From assembly GCA_900170005.1 (NCBI GenBank), contig LT827128.1:1918168-1982167 (forward strand): a stretch of DNA of 64,000 nucleotides, read 5' to 3'. Each line of letters opens with the position of its first letter. Position 1 is the stretch's first letter. This DNA is from Gordonibacter massiliensis (ex Traore et al. 2017) (GTDB lineage Bacteria; Actinomycetota; Coriobacteriia; Coriobacteriales; Eggerthellaceae). This document shows, one piece after another, positions 35,669-44,399 of the stretch. The position numbers and the translations under genes are program-made. The notes under the pieces are model-generated. The model worked only from the letters and a program-made list of their open reading frames with translations, searched no databases and was not told where the DNA came from.

Positions 35669-36784
35669 CTACCCGCGAGCAGGCTCCTGCTGGGTGATGC
35701 AGTGGATGTTGCCGCCGCCGTAGGCAATCTCGCGGGTGGGCACGCCCACGATCTCGCGGTCGGGGAACATCTCCTGCGCCTGCTCACACGCCAGCTCGTC
35801 GTACTCGTCGCCGTACTGCGGGAAGATCACGGCGTCGTTCACGATGAGAAAGTTCATGTACGAGGCGATGGCGTAGTCCTCGGTGGTGCGGGGCAGCGTG
35901 CCCTCCACGACGTCGATGGCGTCCACTTCCTCCTGCGACAGGTAGGTGGGCACCTTCGGCATGGTGAGCTTGTGCACCTTCAGCTGGCGACCCTTCGCGT
36001 CGGTGGCGTTCGACAGCGTGTCGTAGGCGGCGTGGGCGGCCTCGTAGAACGGGTTATCCTCGTCATCGGTCCAGATGCAGGCCACCTCGCCGGGAGCCAC
36101 GAAGCAGGCCACGTCGTCGATGTGCCCGTTCGTCTCCTCGGGGTCGATACCGTCCTTGATCCAAATGACCTTTTCCGCACCCAGGTACTGGCGCAGGTAG
36201 CCCTCGATGTCCTCCTTGGAGAGCTCCGGGTTGCGGCCTTCGGACAACAGGCACATCTCGGTGGTCAAGACCGTGCCCTCGCCGTCCACATGGATGGAGC
36301 CGCCTTCCAGCACGAAGTCATCCGGGCGGTAGCGCACGGCGCCGGCCAGATCGGCCACCTTCACGCCCACGAGCGCGTCCTGATCCCACGGGAAGTACAG
36401 GCCGTCGACGAGGCCGCCCCAGGCGTTGAAATGCCAGTGCACGGCACGCACGTCGCCCTCGTCGTTCTTGACGAACGTGGGGCCGCAGTCGCGGATCCAC
36501 GCGTCGTCGGACTCCATCTCGATGACGAGGATGTTGTCGTTGTCGGACAGCGCGTAGCGCGCGGCCTCGTAATCCTCGGGCTTCACGCCCACGCACACGG
36601 GCTCGAAGCGCGCGATGGCGCGCGCCACCTCGGCATAGGCCTTCTGCGCGGGCTTCGCGCCGTCGCGCCAGTTGTCGGGCCGGTGCGGCCACAGCATCCA
36701 AACGCGCTCCTGCGGCTCGAACTCGGCCGGCATGCGGTAGCCGTCCTGCTTGGGGGTGGATTCGTTCTCGTATATCGTATTCAT
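35669..36784 (-). CDS. aguA: Agmatine deiminase
   Basis: 371 aa, full length. Pentein-fold family: MPAEFEPQERVWMLWPHRPDNWR, DDAWIRDCGPTFV, HFNAWGGLVDGLYFPWD, FVLEGGSIHVDGEGT, ETNGHIDDVACFV and the catalytic Cys in YGGGNIHCITQQ near residue 362. Converts agmatine to N-carbamoylputrescine and ammonia. Last gene of ptcA-antiporter-aguA; about 300 bp of palindromic repeats separate it from the antiporter gene. Confidence 0.96.
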   Translation of the reverse strand: MNTIYENESTPKQDGYRMPAEFEPQERVWMLWPHRPDNWRDGAKPAQKAYAEVARAIARFEPVCVGVKPEDYEAARYALSDNDNILVIEMESDDAWIRDCGPTFVKNDEGDVRAVHWHFNAWGGLVDGLYFPWDQDALVGVKVADLAGAVRYRPDDFVLEGGSIHVDGEGTVLTTEMCLLSEGRNPELSKEDIEGYLRQYLGAEKVIWIKDGIDPEETNGHIDDVACFVAPGEVACIWTDDEDNPFYEAAHAAYDTLSNATDAKGRQLKVHKLTMPKVPTYLSQEEVDAIDVVEGTLPRTTEDYAIASYMNFLIVNDAVIFPQYGDEYDELACEQAQEMFPDREIVGVPTREIAYGGGNIHCITQQEPARG

Positions 36785-36807
36785 AAGTACGTCCTTTCAG
36801 GTTTGGT

Positions 36808-37080
36808 GTCATCCTGAGCGAAGCGCTACAGGATAAGTCTTCCGTCATCCTGAGCTCAGGCGGCGAAACCGCCGGAGTCGAAGGATCCCGTGCGGTGCCA
36901 ACCGCAAGCGCCACTGCTGTCGCCATACGGGATCCTTCGACTCCGCGCCTGCGGCGCTCCGCTCAGGATGACAGAGGGTCGGGCACCCGCGCTCCGCTCT
37001 GGATGACAGAGGACGGGCGCTCGCCCTCCGCTCAGGATGGCAGAGGGGCGGTCGCTTGCGATCGCTCAGGATGACAGGGG
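36808..37080. repeat. Array of GATCC-type palindromic repeats (family C)
   Basis: A large palindrome (about 36844-36890 against 36926-36972) is built from GTCATCCTGAGC, GGAGTCGAAGGATCCCG and their complements. It is followed by three or four degenerate copies of CGCTCAGGATGACAGAGG at roughly 30-40 nt spacing. It fills the whole gap between aguA and the antiporter gene within one operon, so it will be transcribed and could affect mRNA stability or readthrough. Confidence 0.8.
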
Positions 37081-37081
37081 A

Positions 37082-38584
37082 TTATACCAAGTCGCGCGGC
37101 TCGCGACCGATGAGCTCGTCTTCCTCGATGGCGATCTTCTCCGACTCGGGCATTTCCTCGTATCCGTGGGCCACGTCGAACGCCAGCGGGTCGCCGTGCG
37201 ATCCCATACCGCCGTAATCGTCCTTGCGTCCGCGTGCCGACAGCACGCGCACGATCTCGCCTATCACCACGAAGCACAGCACGCCGATGAGCATGGGTAT
37301 CTTCGACAGCTCTTCCTCGGAGCCGTTCAGCGGCACGATGGTGGCGATGATGGCCAGCACCAGCAGCACGACCGGCAGCCACGTGACCACCATGAGCACA
37401 CCGCGGCCGCCCGGCACCTTGAACACGCGGTTCGCGGCGGGGTCCACGCGGCGCAGCTTCAGGAACGCGGGGAACATGGGGATGTAGCTGATGAGCAGGA
37501 ACACAATGTTCATGGAGAAGAATATCCAGAAGAAGCCATCGAACCCGGCCATCTCCATAAGCGGCGAGAGCAGCACGAGCACGCTCGCCACGATGCCGTT
37601 GATGATGGCGGCGCCGGTGGGCATCTGGTTCTTCTTGCTCTCATGCGCGAAGGGCTTGGGCATGTTCTTCTTGCGGGCCGCGTGCTCGGCGACGAAGTTC
37701 ACGCCGAACGACCAGCTGACCATGTTGCCGAACAGCGTGACAAGGAACACGACGCCCACGGCGATGAACAGCACGCTGCCCACGCCGGACATGATGCCCA
37801 CCGCGTCCATGATGCCCGAGTCGAGCGACACGTCGAACGTGGGGATGGCCGCGCTGATGCCGAACGAGCTGAACAGGTACAGCGCCGCGATGGCGATGCC
37901 GCCGGCGATGATGGCCTTGGGGATTTGCTTGCTGGGATTCTCCATCGACCCCACGTATGTGGTGATGACCTCGAAGCCCATGAAGTTGAACAGGATGATG
38001 GACAGATACGTCAGGCTGTTCGAGTCGAGGGTGGGCAGGAACGTCTCGGGCGCCATGTCGTTGGCGAAGCCGTAGTTCACGGCGTACCAGATGCCGAGAC
38101 CGCCCACCACCACAGCGATGGCCACCTTGAGCACGGCCGCCAGATTGAGGATCCACGCCGAGTCCGACACCTTCGAGAAGCTCAGGAACACGACGATCCA
38201 GATGAACGCCAGCTCGATGACGAGCGACGGCACCACGCCCATCTCCATCCCCGTGATCATGGCGATGGTCTCGGGGAACAGGAAGGCGAGCGACGCCATC
38301 CACAACGGGAAGTTGATCCAGTAGTACCAGCTCACGCGGCTGCCCCACTTGTCGCCGAACGCGCGGCGCACCCAGTCGTACAGGCCGCCCTCGTCGTCGT
38401 AGGTGGTGCCCAGCTCGCTCACCACCAGACCGTACGGCAGCAAAAACGCGATGATGAGGAATATCCACCAGAAGAACTGCGAGTTGCCGATGGCGGCGGC
38501 CGGAGCCGCCGCCTCCGCCACGAACACGACCGTGATGACCGAGAGGATCGCGTCGACGAGGCGGAATTTCTTGTTTTTTGCCAT
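37082..38584 (-). CDS. aguD: APC family amino acid/polyamine antiporter (probable agmatine-putrescine exchanger)
   Basis: 500 aa with about 12 TM helices. APC N-terminus FRLVDAILSVITVVFVAEAAAPAAAIGNSQFFWW, GGLYDWVRRAFGDKWGSRVSWYYW, and FNFMGFEVITTYVGSMENPSKQIPKAIIAGG are typical of the glutamate:GABA/agmatine antiporter group. A hydrophilic acidic C-terminal tail of about 50 residues ends in EEDELIGREPRDLV. Its place between ptcA and aguA suggests agmatine uptake with putrescine export; the substrate is inferred from context only. Confidence 0.82.
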   Translation of the reverse strand: MAKNKKFRLVDAILSVITVVFVAEAAAPAAAIGNSQFFWWIFLIIAFLLPYGLVVSELGTTYDDEGGLYDWVRRAFGDKWGSRVSWYYWINFPLWMASLAFLFPETIAMITGMEMGVVPSLVIELAFIWIVVFLSFSKVSDSAWILNLAAVLKVAIAVVVGGLGIWYAVNYGFANDMAPETFLPTLDSNSLTYLSIILFNFMGFEVITTYVGSMENPSKQIPKAIIAGGIAIAALYLFSSFGISAAIPTFDVSLDSGIMDAVGIMSGVGSVLFIAVGVVFLVTLFGNMVSWSFGVNFVAEHAARKKNMPKPFAHESKKNQMPTGAAIINGIVASVLVLLSPLMEMAGFDGFFWIFFSMNIVFLLISYIPMFPAFLKLRRVDPAANRVFKVPGGRGVLMVVTWLPVVLLVLAIIATIVPLNGSEEELSKIPMLIGVLCFVVIGEIVRVLSARGRKDDYGGMGSHGDPLAFDVAHGYEEMPESEKIAIEEDELIGREPRDLV

Positions 38585-38603
38585 GAGACAGGCTCCTTCC
38601 GCC

Positions 38604-39638
38604 CTACGCCACCGGCACTTTCCCGATCTTCTCCAGCATCTCGTTCACGCGGTCGCGGGCGTCGGCCGTGGCGTCCTCGTCCTTCACGGTTTCGGGGCAG
38701 AAGTACGCCAGCAGGCCGCGGATGGAATGCTTGCGGTTCTCGGCCTCGTCCCAGCAGATGGACTGGGGGCCGTCGATCACGGCGTCGGTCACTTCCTCGC
38801 CGCGGGAGGCGGGCAGGCAGTGCATGAACTTCGCGTCAGGCGCCGCCATGTCCATGAGCTCGGGCGTCACCTGGTACGTGGGGTAGAAGATGGCCATGCG
38901 CTCGTCCTTCGACAGCTCCTTGTCGTACAGGCCGTACCACACGTCGGTGTACACGAAGTCGGCGTCCTTCATGGCCGCCTCGCGGTCGTCGGTCACAGAC
39001 ACGCTGCCGCCCGACACCTCGCAGTTCTTCTTGCCGATGGCCAGCAGCTCGTCGCCGATCTGATGGCCCTGGGGGCCGTACTGCACGAAGTCCATGCCCA
39101 TCTTCGAGCAGATGAACATCTCGGACACGCACACCTGCGTGGCGTCGCCCACGAACACCATCTTGCAGTCCTCGATGCGCTTACCCTCGGGCAAGTGCTC
39201 GATCATGGTCATGAGGTCGCCCATCTCCTGCGTGGGGTGGTTGTAGTCCGACATGCCGTTGATGACCGGCGCCGGCGAGTACTTCGCCAGGTTCACCAGG
39301 TCCTCGTGGCGGTCGACGCGGGCCATGAGGATGTCCAGCAGGCGGCCCATGACGCGGGCGGAGTCCTCGATGGTCTCGTGCCCGCCCAGCTGGATGGTGC
39401 CCGGCGCGAAGAACTCGCCGGCACCGCCCAGGTCGGTCATGGCCGTCTCGAACGAGATGCGCGTGCGCGTGGACACCTGTTGGAAGATCATGCCGAGCGA
39501 GCGGTGCTTGAGGATGAGCGGGTAGGCGCCCGCCTCGATCATCTCCTTCATGGCGAGCGAGAGGTCGATGATGTCGAGCAGCTCCTCTTTCGTGAAATCG
39601 TTGGTGTCGATGAAGTCTTTCTTGGTCGAACGTGCCAT
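38604..39638 (-). CDS. ptcA: Putrescine carbamoyltransferase
   Basis: 344 aa from ATG 39638, GGGAGG upstream. Carbamoyl-phosphate-binding [44 protein letters not shown] and HCLPA. The [26 protein letters not shown] stretch, [17 protein letters not shown] and a long C-terminal helix ([19 protein letters not shown]...) fit putrescine carbamoyltransferase better than ornithine carbamoyltransferase. In fermentative agmatine use it converts N-carbamoylputrescine and phosphate to putrescine and carbamoyl phosphate. First gene of the operon. Confidence 0.93.
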   Translation of the reverse strand: MARSTKKDFIDTNDFTKEELLDIIDLSLAMKEMIEAGAYPLILKHRSLGMIFQQVSTRTRISFETAMTDLGGAGEFFAPGTIQLGGHETIEDSARVMGRLLDILMARVDRHEDLVNLAKYSPAPVINGMSDYNHPTQEMGDLMTMIEHLPEGKRIEDCKMVFVGDATQVCVSEMFICSKMGMDFVQYGPQGHQIGDELLAIGKKNCEVSGGSVSVTDDREAAMKDADFVYTDVWYGLYDKELSKDERMAIFYPTYQVTPELMDMAAPDAKFMHCLPASRGEEVTDAVIDGPQSICWDEAENRKHSIRGLLAYFCPETVKDEDATADARDRVNEMLEKIGKVPVA

Positions 39639-39785
39639 TGCTTCCTCCCATCGGACGGGGTTTTCCGGTTCGCATCGCACCGATTCTGACCACTCGCCGG
39701 CACACGCCCGCTGCCACCTCGTGGGTTGACGATGAGCCGTTGTCCGTCCATCATGGTGGCGTTACCGACCGAAAGGACCCCCGCC

Positions 39786-40448
39786 ATGCAGCTACCCGGA
39801 CTCGTCACCGTTCCGCACGACCAGGCCGCGCTCCTCGATGAGCTCGCCGCCATGGTGGGCACGTGCTTCCTCGAGGAGATGTGGTACGCGACCTGGCTCG
39901 AAGCCCTCGACGACCTCGGAGCGGATCGGAGCCGCAAGCTGGCCATCACGCAGGCCGTCATCCACGCGGACTACGAGGTCACCTCCCCCTACGGATGCGT
40001 CTACACGCTGGACGACCGTGCGGGGGCGGCGAACGTGTACCTGCGCAGCGAGCTGGGCGGCGCAAGCTGGCCCGCGTTGGAGGAGCAGTCGGCGCGCCGC
40101 TTGGAAAGCGTGCTCACCGCAGACGAGCAGGAGGTGCTCGTCCCGCGCGCCGAGGCCATGGAGCCCCTTTCGGACACGAACTGGCCGCTCGCGCTGGCCG
40201 GCGATGACGACTACCTGTACTTCATCTCCGCCGGCGTCGACCCCGCACGCCGCGGAAGCGGCGCGTTCGGACGGCTGTTCAAACCCTTCCTGGCCTACGC
40301 CGACGAGCACGGCTTGCGCTGCTACCTCGATTGCTACACCGACCGCCTCGAAGGCATCTACGGGCATTACGGCTTCGAGACGGTGGAGCGCAAGACGGCC
40401 CCCGGCTTCGACCTGGTCGAGCGCTGCATGGTGCGCAGCCCCCGGTAG
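39786..40448 (+). CDS. GNAT family N-acetyltransferase
   Basis: 220 aa from ATG 39786, GAAAGGA nine nt upstream. Acetyl-CoA binding region YFISAGVDPARRGSGAFGRLFKPFLAYADEHGLRCYLDCYTDRLEGIYGHYGFETVER has the RRGxG loop and the C-terminal YGHYGF typical of GNAT proteins. The N-terminal 100 residues are variable. It is followed after 22 nt by the MerR gene, so they may be co-transcribed. Substrate unknown; antibiotic or amine acetylation is possible. Confidence 0.85.
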   Translation: MQLPGLVTVPHDQAALLDELAAMVGTCFLEEMWYATWLEALDDLGADRSRKLAITQAVIHADYEVTSPYGCVYTLDDRAGAANVYLRSELGGASWPALEEQSARRLESVLTADEQEVLVPRAEAMEPLSDTNWPLALAGDDDYLYFISAGVDPARRGSGAFGRLFKPFLAYADEHGLRCYLDCYTDRLEGIYGHYGFETVERKTAPGFDLVERCMVRSPR

Positions 40449-40470
40449 CGGCAGCGAGAAGGGAGGCGCC

Positions 40471-41313
40471 GTGCGCTCGAAGGAACTAGCCAACCTGGCC
40501 GGCGTCTCGGTGCGGACGCTGCGCCACTACCATGCCATCGGCCTGCTGCCCGAACCCGCCCGCCATGCCAACGGCTACCGCGACTACGGCGCGGAAGATC
40601 TTGCGCGGGTGCTGCGTATCAAGCGGTTGGCATCGCTGGGTTTCCCCCTCGACCAGATCGGGAGCATGCTCGACGAACTGGACGTTGCCGCGGACGGCCC
40701 TTGCGCCGCCACGGCCCGCCTCGACGTGCTGGACGCCGAACTCGCCGCCGAAATCGAGAGGCTGGAAGCGCAACGCGCCCTCATAGCCCAGATCAAACAC
40801 GACCACGTGGCACCCGACCTCCCCACGCGCGGCGGGTATCTCATGAACCTCATGCACGACCTCAAACGCGAGGCGGGCTACGATGTGTCCGCCTTCGAGG
40901 AAACGTACGACCGCACGGCCCTCTTGCTGGCATCGCACCTGTACGACGATGACGAATTCGCGGAGATGAAAGAAGCGCTCGTGGCAATCGGCGAACGCGG
41001 ATTATCCGACGCGATGTACGCCGTCGGCCAGCGCATCGACGACCTGGCACCCGATGCGTCGGAGTCGGAGCGCGCAGCCCTCGCAGAAGAGACCGTCGAT
41101 GTTCTTCTGCAAATGCTCGACTGCTTCAAGCCCGAAAATTGGCTTCGCGATTACAATGCCGGCGAGAAGATCGTCCTCTCCTACACGCGCAGCGCGTTCA
41201 ATCCAGCGCAGAACGACGTGGTCGAGCGCGTCGAGGCGGCTATCGGGCGGCATATGTACGATCTTTTGGATGATTCTTCCAAGAAGGCGCTTGACCCCGA
41301 CGCAACGTCGTAG
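40471..41313 (+). CDS. MerR family transcriptional regulator
   Basis: 280 aa from GTG 40471, preceded by AGGGAGG. N-terminal winged helix: VRSKELANLAGVSVRTLRHYHAIGLLPEPARHANGYRDYG, then LARVLRIKRLASLGFPLDQI and a dimerisation coiled-coil. The C-terminal 150 residues are helical and of no type that I recognise, unlike the GyrI domain of the other MerR protein. An MFS exporter gene starts 44 nt downstream, a frequent pairing for drug-responsive MerR regulators. Confidence 0.88.
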   Translation: MRSKELANLAGVSVRTLRHYHAIGLLPEPARHANGYRDYGAEDLARVLRIKRLASLGFPLDQIGSMLDELDVAADGPCAATARLDVLDAELAAEIERLEAQRALIAQIKHDHVAPDLPTRGGYLMNLMHDLKREAGYDVSAFEETYDRTALLLASHLYDDDEFAEMKEALVAIGERGLSDAMYAVGQRIDDLAPDASESERAALAEETVDVLLQMLDCFKPENWLRDYNAGEKIVLSYTRSAFNPAQNDVVERVEAAIGRHMYDLLDDSSKKALDPDATS

Positions 41314-41357
41314 TTTTAGATCGTTCCCGAACCGAACGCACCCGGAAAGGAACGATC

Positions 41358-42698
41358 ATGGCACACCGACCGACCACCGTACGATTCCTCGCCTCGAGCG
41401 CGCTGTCGCTGCTGGGCAATTCCGTTGCCAGCGTCGTGCTGCCCCTCGTGCTGCTCGCCCGCACCGGCGATGCGTTGGCGGCGGGAACCCTCGCCCTCGT
41501 CTGCGCGGTGCCGCAGATGCTGGCCGGCCTGTTGGGCGGGGCGCTGCTCGACCGGCTGAACCGCCGCAACGTGTCCATCGTGTCCGACTTCGTGTCGGCC
41601 GCGAGCATCGCGCTCATGCCCGTGGTGGATGCGGTTTGGGGCTTGAGCTTCGGCTGGTTCGTGGTGCTGGGCCTGCTGGGAGCCGTGGGCGACATCCCCG
41701 GCATGACGGCGCGCGACACGCTGCTTCCGGCCGTGACCAAGCGCGACGGCGTGGACCTGCAGCAGTTTCTCGGCGTGAGCCAGTCCCTCGAATCGCTCGT
41801 CACCATCGTCGGCCCCGCGCTCGCGGCCTTCCTTATCGGGTTCGGCGGCGACATCAACGCGCTGTGGGTCACGGCGATCCTGTCCTGTTCGGCGGCGCTC
41901 GTCACCGCCACGCTGCCCCGCGAGGTGGGAGCCGTGGCCGACAGGGCGAGCGCCCCGGCGAGCTTCGGAGCCGCAGCGGACGACGAGACGGGAACGGGCG
42001 ACGCTTCCGCCGCCTCCCCCCTGCGAAGCATCGCGGACGCAGCGCGCTCGTCGCTTGTCGACGGCGTGCGCGTCCTCTTCAAGAACGACACCGTGCTGCG
42101 GGCATCCACCCTGCTCACGTTCGGCGTTGTCATGGTCATGGGAAGCTTCCAAGGGCTCGTGCTGCCCGTGCACTTCACCGAGACGGGGCATCCGGAGCAA
42201 CTGGGGTACGTGCTCTCGGCGCTCTCGGCCGGCATGCTGGCAGGATCGCTCGGCTACGCCGCCCTGGCGCCGCGCGCCCGCAAGCGCGCGTGGTACGTCG
42301 CATCGCTCGCAGGTATGGCGGCGGGCGTGGCCGTCATGGGCGCGCTGCCCTCCCTCCCCGTCCTGATCGCCGGCGCGATCGTGATGGGCGTCACCGCCGG
42401 GCCCGCCTCGGCCCTGCTCGGCTACTTCGCCTTCGACCGCATTCCCGCCGAGCGCCGCGGCAGCGCCCTCGGCACGCAGAACGCGCTTCTGCTGGCGGCC
42501 GCCCCGATTGCCATGTTCGCCACCTCGGTGGTGGTGTCTGCGGCGGGAACAGCCGTCGCCGGGCTCGTGCTGGTGGGAGCCTGGCTGTTGGTCACGGCGG
42601 GCGCCCTGGTCGCTAAGAGCATGCGGAAACTGGACCTCCTCGATGGAGGCGAGTCGGCGAACGCCGTCGACCTCGCCCGAGAGCCGGACGCTTCCTAG
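41358..42698 (+). CDS. MFS transporter (drug/H+ antiporter-like)
   Basis: 446 aa with about 12 TM helices and a hydrophilic central loop of about 40 residues. LLGNSVASVVLPLVLLARTGDALAAGTLALVCAVPQMLAGLLGGALLDRLNRRNVSI includes the loop 2-3 motif (GGxLLDRLxRRxV). AAAGGA nine nt before ATG. Likely exports a hydrophobic compound under control of the preceding MerR regulator; the substrate is unknown. Confidence 0.85.
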   Translation: MAHRPTTVRFLASSALSLLGNSVASVVLPLVLLARTGDALAAGTLALVCAVPQMLAGLLGGALLDRLNRRNVSIVSDFVSAASIALMPVVDAVWGLSFGWFVVLGLLGAVGDIPGMTARDTLLPAVTKRDGVDLQQFLGVSQSLESLVTIVGPALAAFLIGFGGDINALWVTAILSCSAALVTATLPREVGAVADRASAPASFGAAADDETGTGDASAASPLRSIADAARSSLVDGVRVLFKNDTVLRASTLLTFGVVMVMGSFQGLVLPVHFTETGHPEQLGYVLSALSAGMLAGSLGYAALAPRARKRAWYVASLAGMAAGVAVMGALPSLPVLIAGAIVMGVTAGPASALLGYFAFDRIPAERRGSALGTQNALLLAAAPIAMFATSVVVSAAGTAVAGLVLVGAWLLVTAGALVAKSMRKLDLLDGGESANAVDLAREPDAS

Positions 42699-42878
42699 CA
42701 AGCGATGCCCCGTTCCAACACGTGCGGCGGCCGCCCTTTCAGGTTGATGGCGCGTGCGTTGCGCCTTCGCAACGCACGCAGGGCATCCGGAACGGACCCC
42801 TTCCCAGCGGCGTACCATGCAGGCTCCACGGCCCGGGCGCCGCGCAGAAGCCGGCGCCCCCAACGAAAGGAGCGCCCC

Positions 42879-44165
42879 ATGGCTGAAACCGCCTTGATAA
42901 CCGGCGCGACGAGCGGCATCGGCGAATCACTCTGCCTGCTGTTCGCCAGCGACGGCTACAACCTGGTCACTGTCGCCCGCGACGAGAAAGCCCTGAACAA
43001 GCAAGCCGAAGAACTGCGCATTCTCGGCATCGACGTGCTGCCCGTCGCCTGCGACCTGTCCGACCCCGACTCCGCGCGCACCATATTCAAGCGCGTATGC
43101 GAAGCGGGCAAGCACATCGACGTCCTCGTCAACGACGCTGGCTACAGCCCTGCCGGCCAGTTCTCCGACCTTCCCGTCGCGGACATACGCGCCATGATCC
43201 AGGTGAGCGTCACGAGCCTGGCCGAGCTCACGCGCGTGTTCCTGCACCCCATGCTCGAACGCGGGCACGGCCGCATCCTCAACATGAGCTCCATGATGGC
43301 GAAAACCCCCTGCCCCTACAACGCGCTCTACGGCGCGGCGAAGGTGTTCGTGCTGTCGTTCTCCACCGCGCTCGCCCGCGAGCTCAAGGGCACGGGCGTG
43401 ACCGTGACCACCGCCTGCCCCGGTGCCACGCGCACGAACTTCCCGAAGAACGCCGGCCTCCAGAACGCACCGGCTTGGAAGTACTTCTCCATGAACGCCG
43501 ACGAGACCGCCATCCGCGTGTACCGCTCGCTCATGCGCGGCGAGCTGTGCGCCGTGACCGGCTGGTACAACAAAGTGGGCGCCGTTTCGGTGCGCCTTAT
43601 GCCCATGGACATGCAGCTGAGCGTGGGCGAATGGCTCATAGGCACGCGCAAGCACCCGCTCGACCACGAAGGCGAGGACCCGAGCAAGGGCGAAGACAAC
43701 CGCACCGGCAAGGACGGCAACGAAGCGAAGACGAAGCAACAGGAAGGCGGCGGAAAGGAGGGCAAACGCTACGCACGCAAGCATCCGCTCGGACGCGACG
43801 GCAAACGCGGTTATTACCACGGCGGCGACGCCGGCACCGACCACCAACCCGAACCGTGGCCCGCAACGGCGCGGCCGCAGGATCCCTGCGGAAGAAGCCA
43901 TGGCTGGCGCGCGGCCACGATCGGCTGCGCGACGTTGCGCCAGCAAGGCCAAAAGAACCAAGCCGGAACGCAGGAAACGTCCAACAAGCAGAACGAACAA
44001 GGTGGACAGGGAGCGCAAGCGCACCAAGGCCGGCAGCAAGCGCAAAGCCAGCAAGGTGGCGGCAAGGGCTTCCACCTCGCCTCCGGACGCCACCACGGCC
44101 CCACCAGCGACGGGCTTCCTGCCAGCCTTGGCCGCTTCGCCTGGCACGGCCCCTTTGCCAAATAA
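42879..44165 (+). CDS. Short-chain dehydrogenase/reductase with long basic C-terminal extension
   Basis: 428 aa from ATG 42879, AAAGGAG six nt upstream. Residues 1-255 are a classical SDR: TGATSGIGESLCLLFASDGYNLVTVAR, NDAGYSPAGQF, the catalytic Ser in LNMSSMMAKTPC and YNALYGAAK (YxxxK). Residues about 258-428 form a Lys/Gly/Gln/His-rich, low-complexity tail (KTKQQEGGGKEGKRYARKHPLG, QQGQKNQAGTQETSNKQNEQGGQ) with no match to SDRs. A frameshift near 43,880 would give an alternative Arg/Lys/Ala-rich reading, so the exact tail is uncertain. Substrate unknown. Confidence 0.82.
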   Translation: MAETALITGATSGIGESLCLLFASDGYNLVTVARDEKALNKQAEELRILGIDVLPVACDLSDPDSARTIFKRVCEAGKHIDVLVNDAGYSPAGQFSDLPVADIRAMIQVSVTSLAELTRVFLHPMLERGHGRILNMSSMMAKTPCPYNALYGAAKVFVLSFSTALARELKGTGVTVTTACPGATRTNFPKNAGLQNAPAWKYFSMNADETAIRVYRSLMRGELCAVTGWYNKVGAVSVRLMPMDMQLSVGEWLIGTRKHPLDHEGEDPSKGEDNRTGKDGNEAKTKQQEGGGKEGKRYARKHPLGRDGKRGYYHGGDAGTDHQPEPWPATARPQDPCGRSHGWRAATIGCATLRQQGQKNQAGTQETSNKQNEQGGQGAQAHQGRQQAQSQQGGGKGFHLASGRHHGPTSDGLPASLGRFAWHGPFAK

Positions 44166-44195
44166 ACTAGCTCTGACCTGCGAATTCATGACCTT

Positions 44196-44230
44196 ACGCC
44201 CTCCTCATACCGATGGTATGAGGAGGGCGT
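44196..44230. terminator. Perfect 16-bp hairpin after the SDR gene
   Basis: ACGCCCTCCTCATACC (44196-44211) and its exact complement (44215-44230) enclose a GAT loop, 30 nt past the SDR stop and 170 nt upstream of the molybdoenzyme. No T run follows, so it may be a factor-assisted terminator or an insulating hairpin. Between it and 44,400 lies only the promoter region of the molybdoenzyme gene. Confidence 0.55.
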
Positions 44231-44399
44231 ACATACATAAATCACCTCTCGAAACTTTCATATACGTTCAGCGAGCGATATCCCTACGCGCACCGCTGTG
44301 AAACGATGCCAACAGGCTTTGGCTCGACACGGCCCCGCCCTGCGCGACGGCCGCGTCAAAACCAGAGGTTTTGGGGAACATGAAAGGAGAGGGAGCGTG

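Noticed and set aside
38604-39638. Ornithine carbamoyltransferase (argF/arcB)
   Set aside because: Context (aguA, antiporter), long C-terminal helix and the DVWYGLY region fit putrescine carbamoyltransferase better.
42927-44189. 420-codon minus-strand frame opposite the SDR
   Set aside because: The opposite strand has the SDR motifs and a good ribosome site; the minus frame is an Ala/Val/Leu-rich antisense product.
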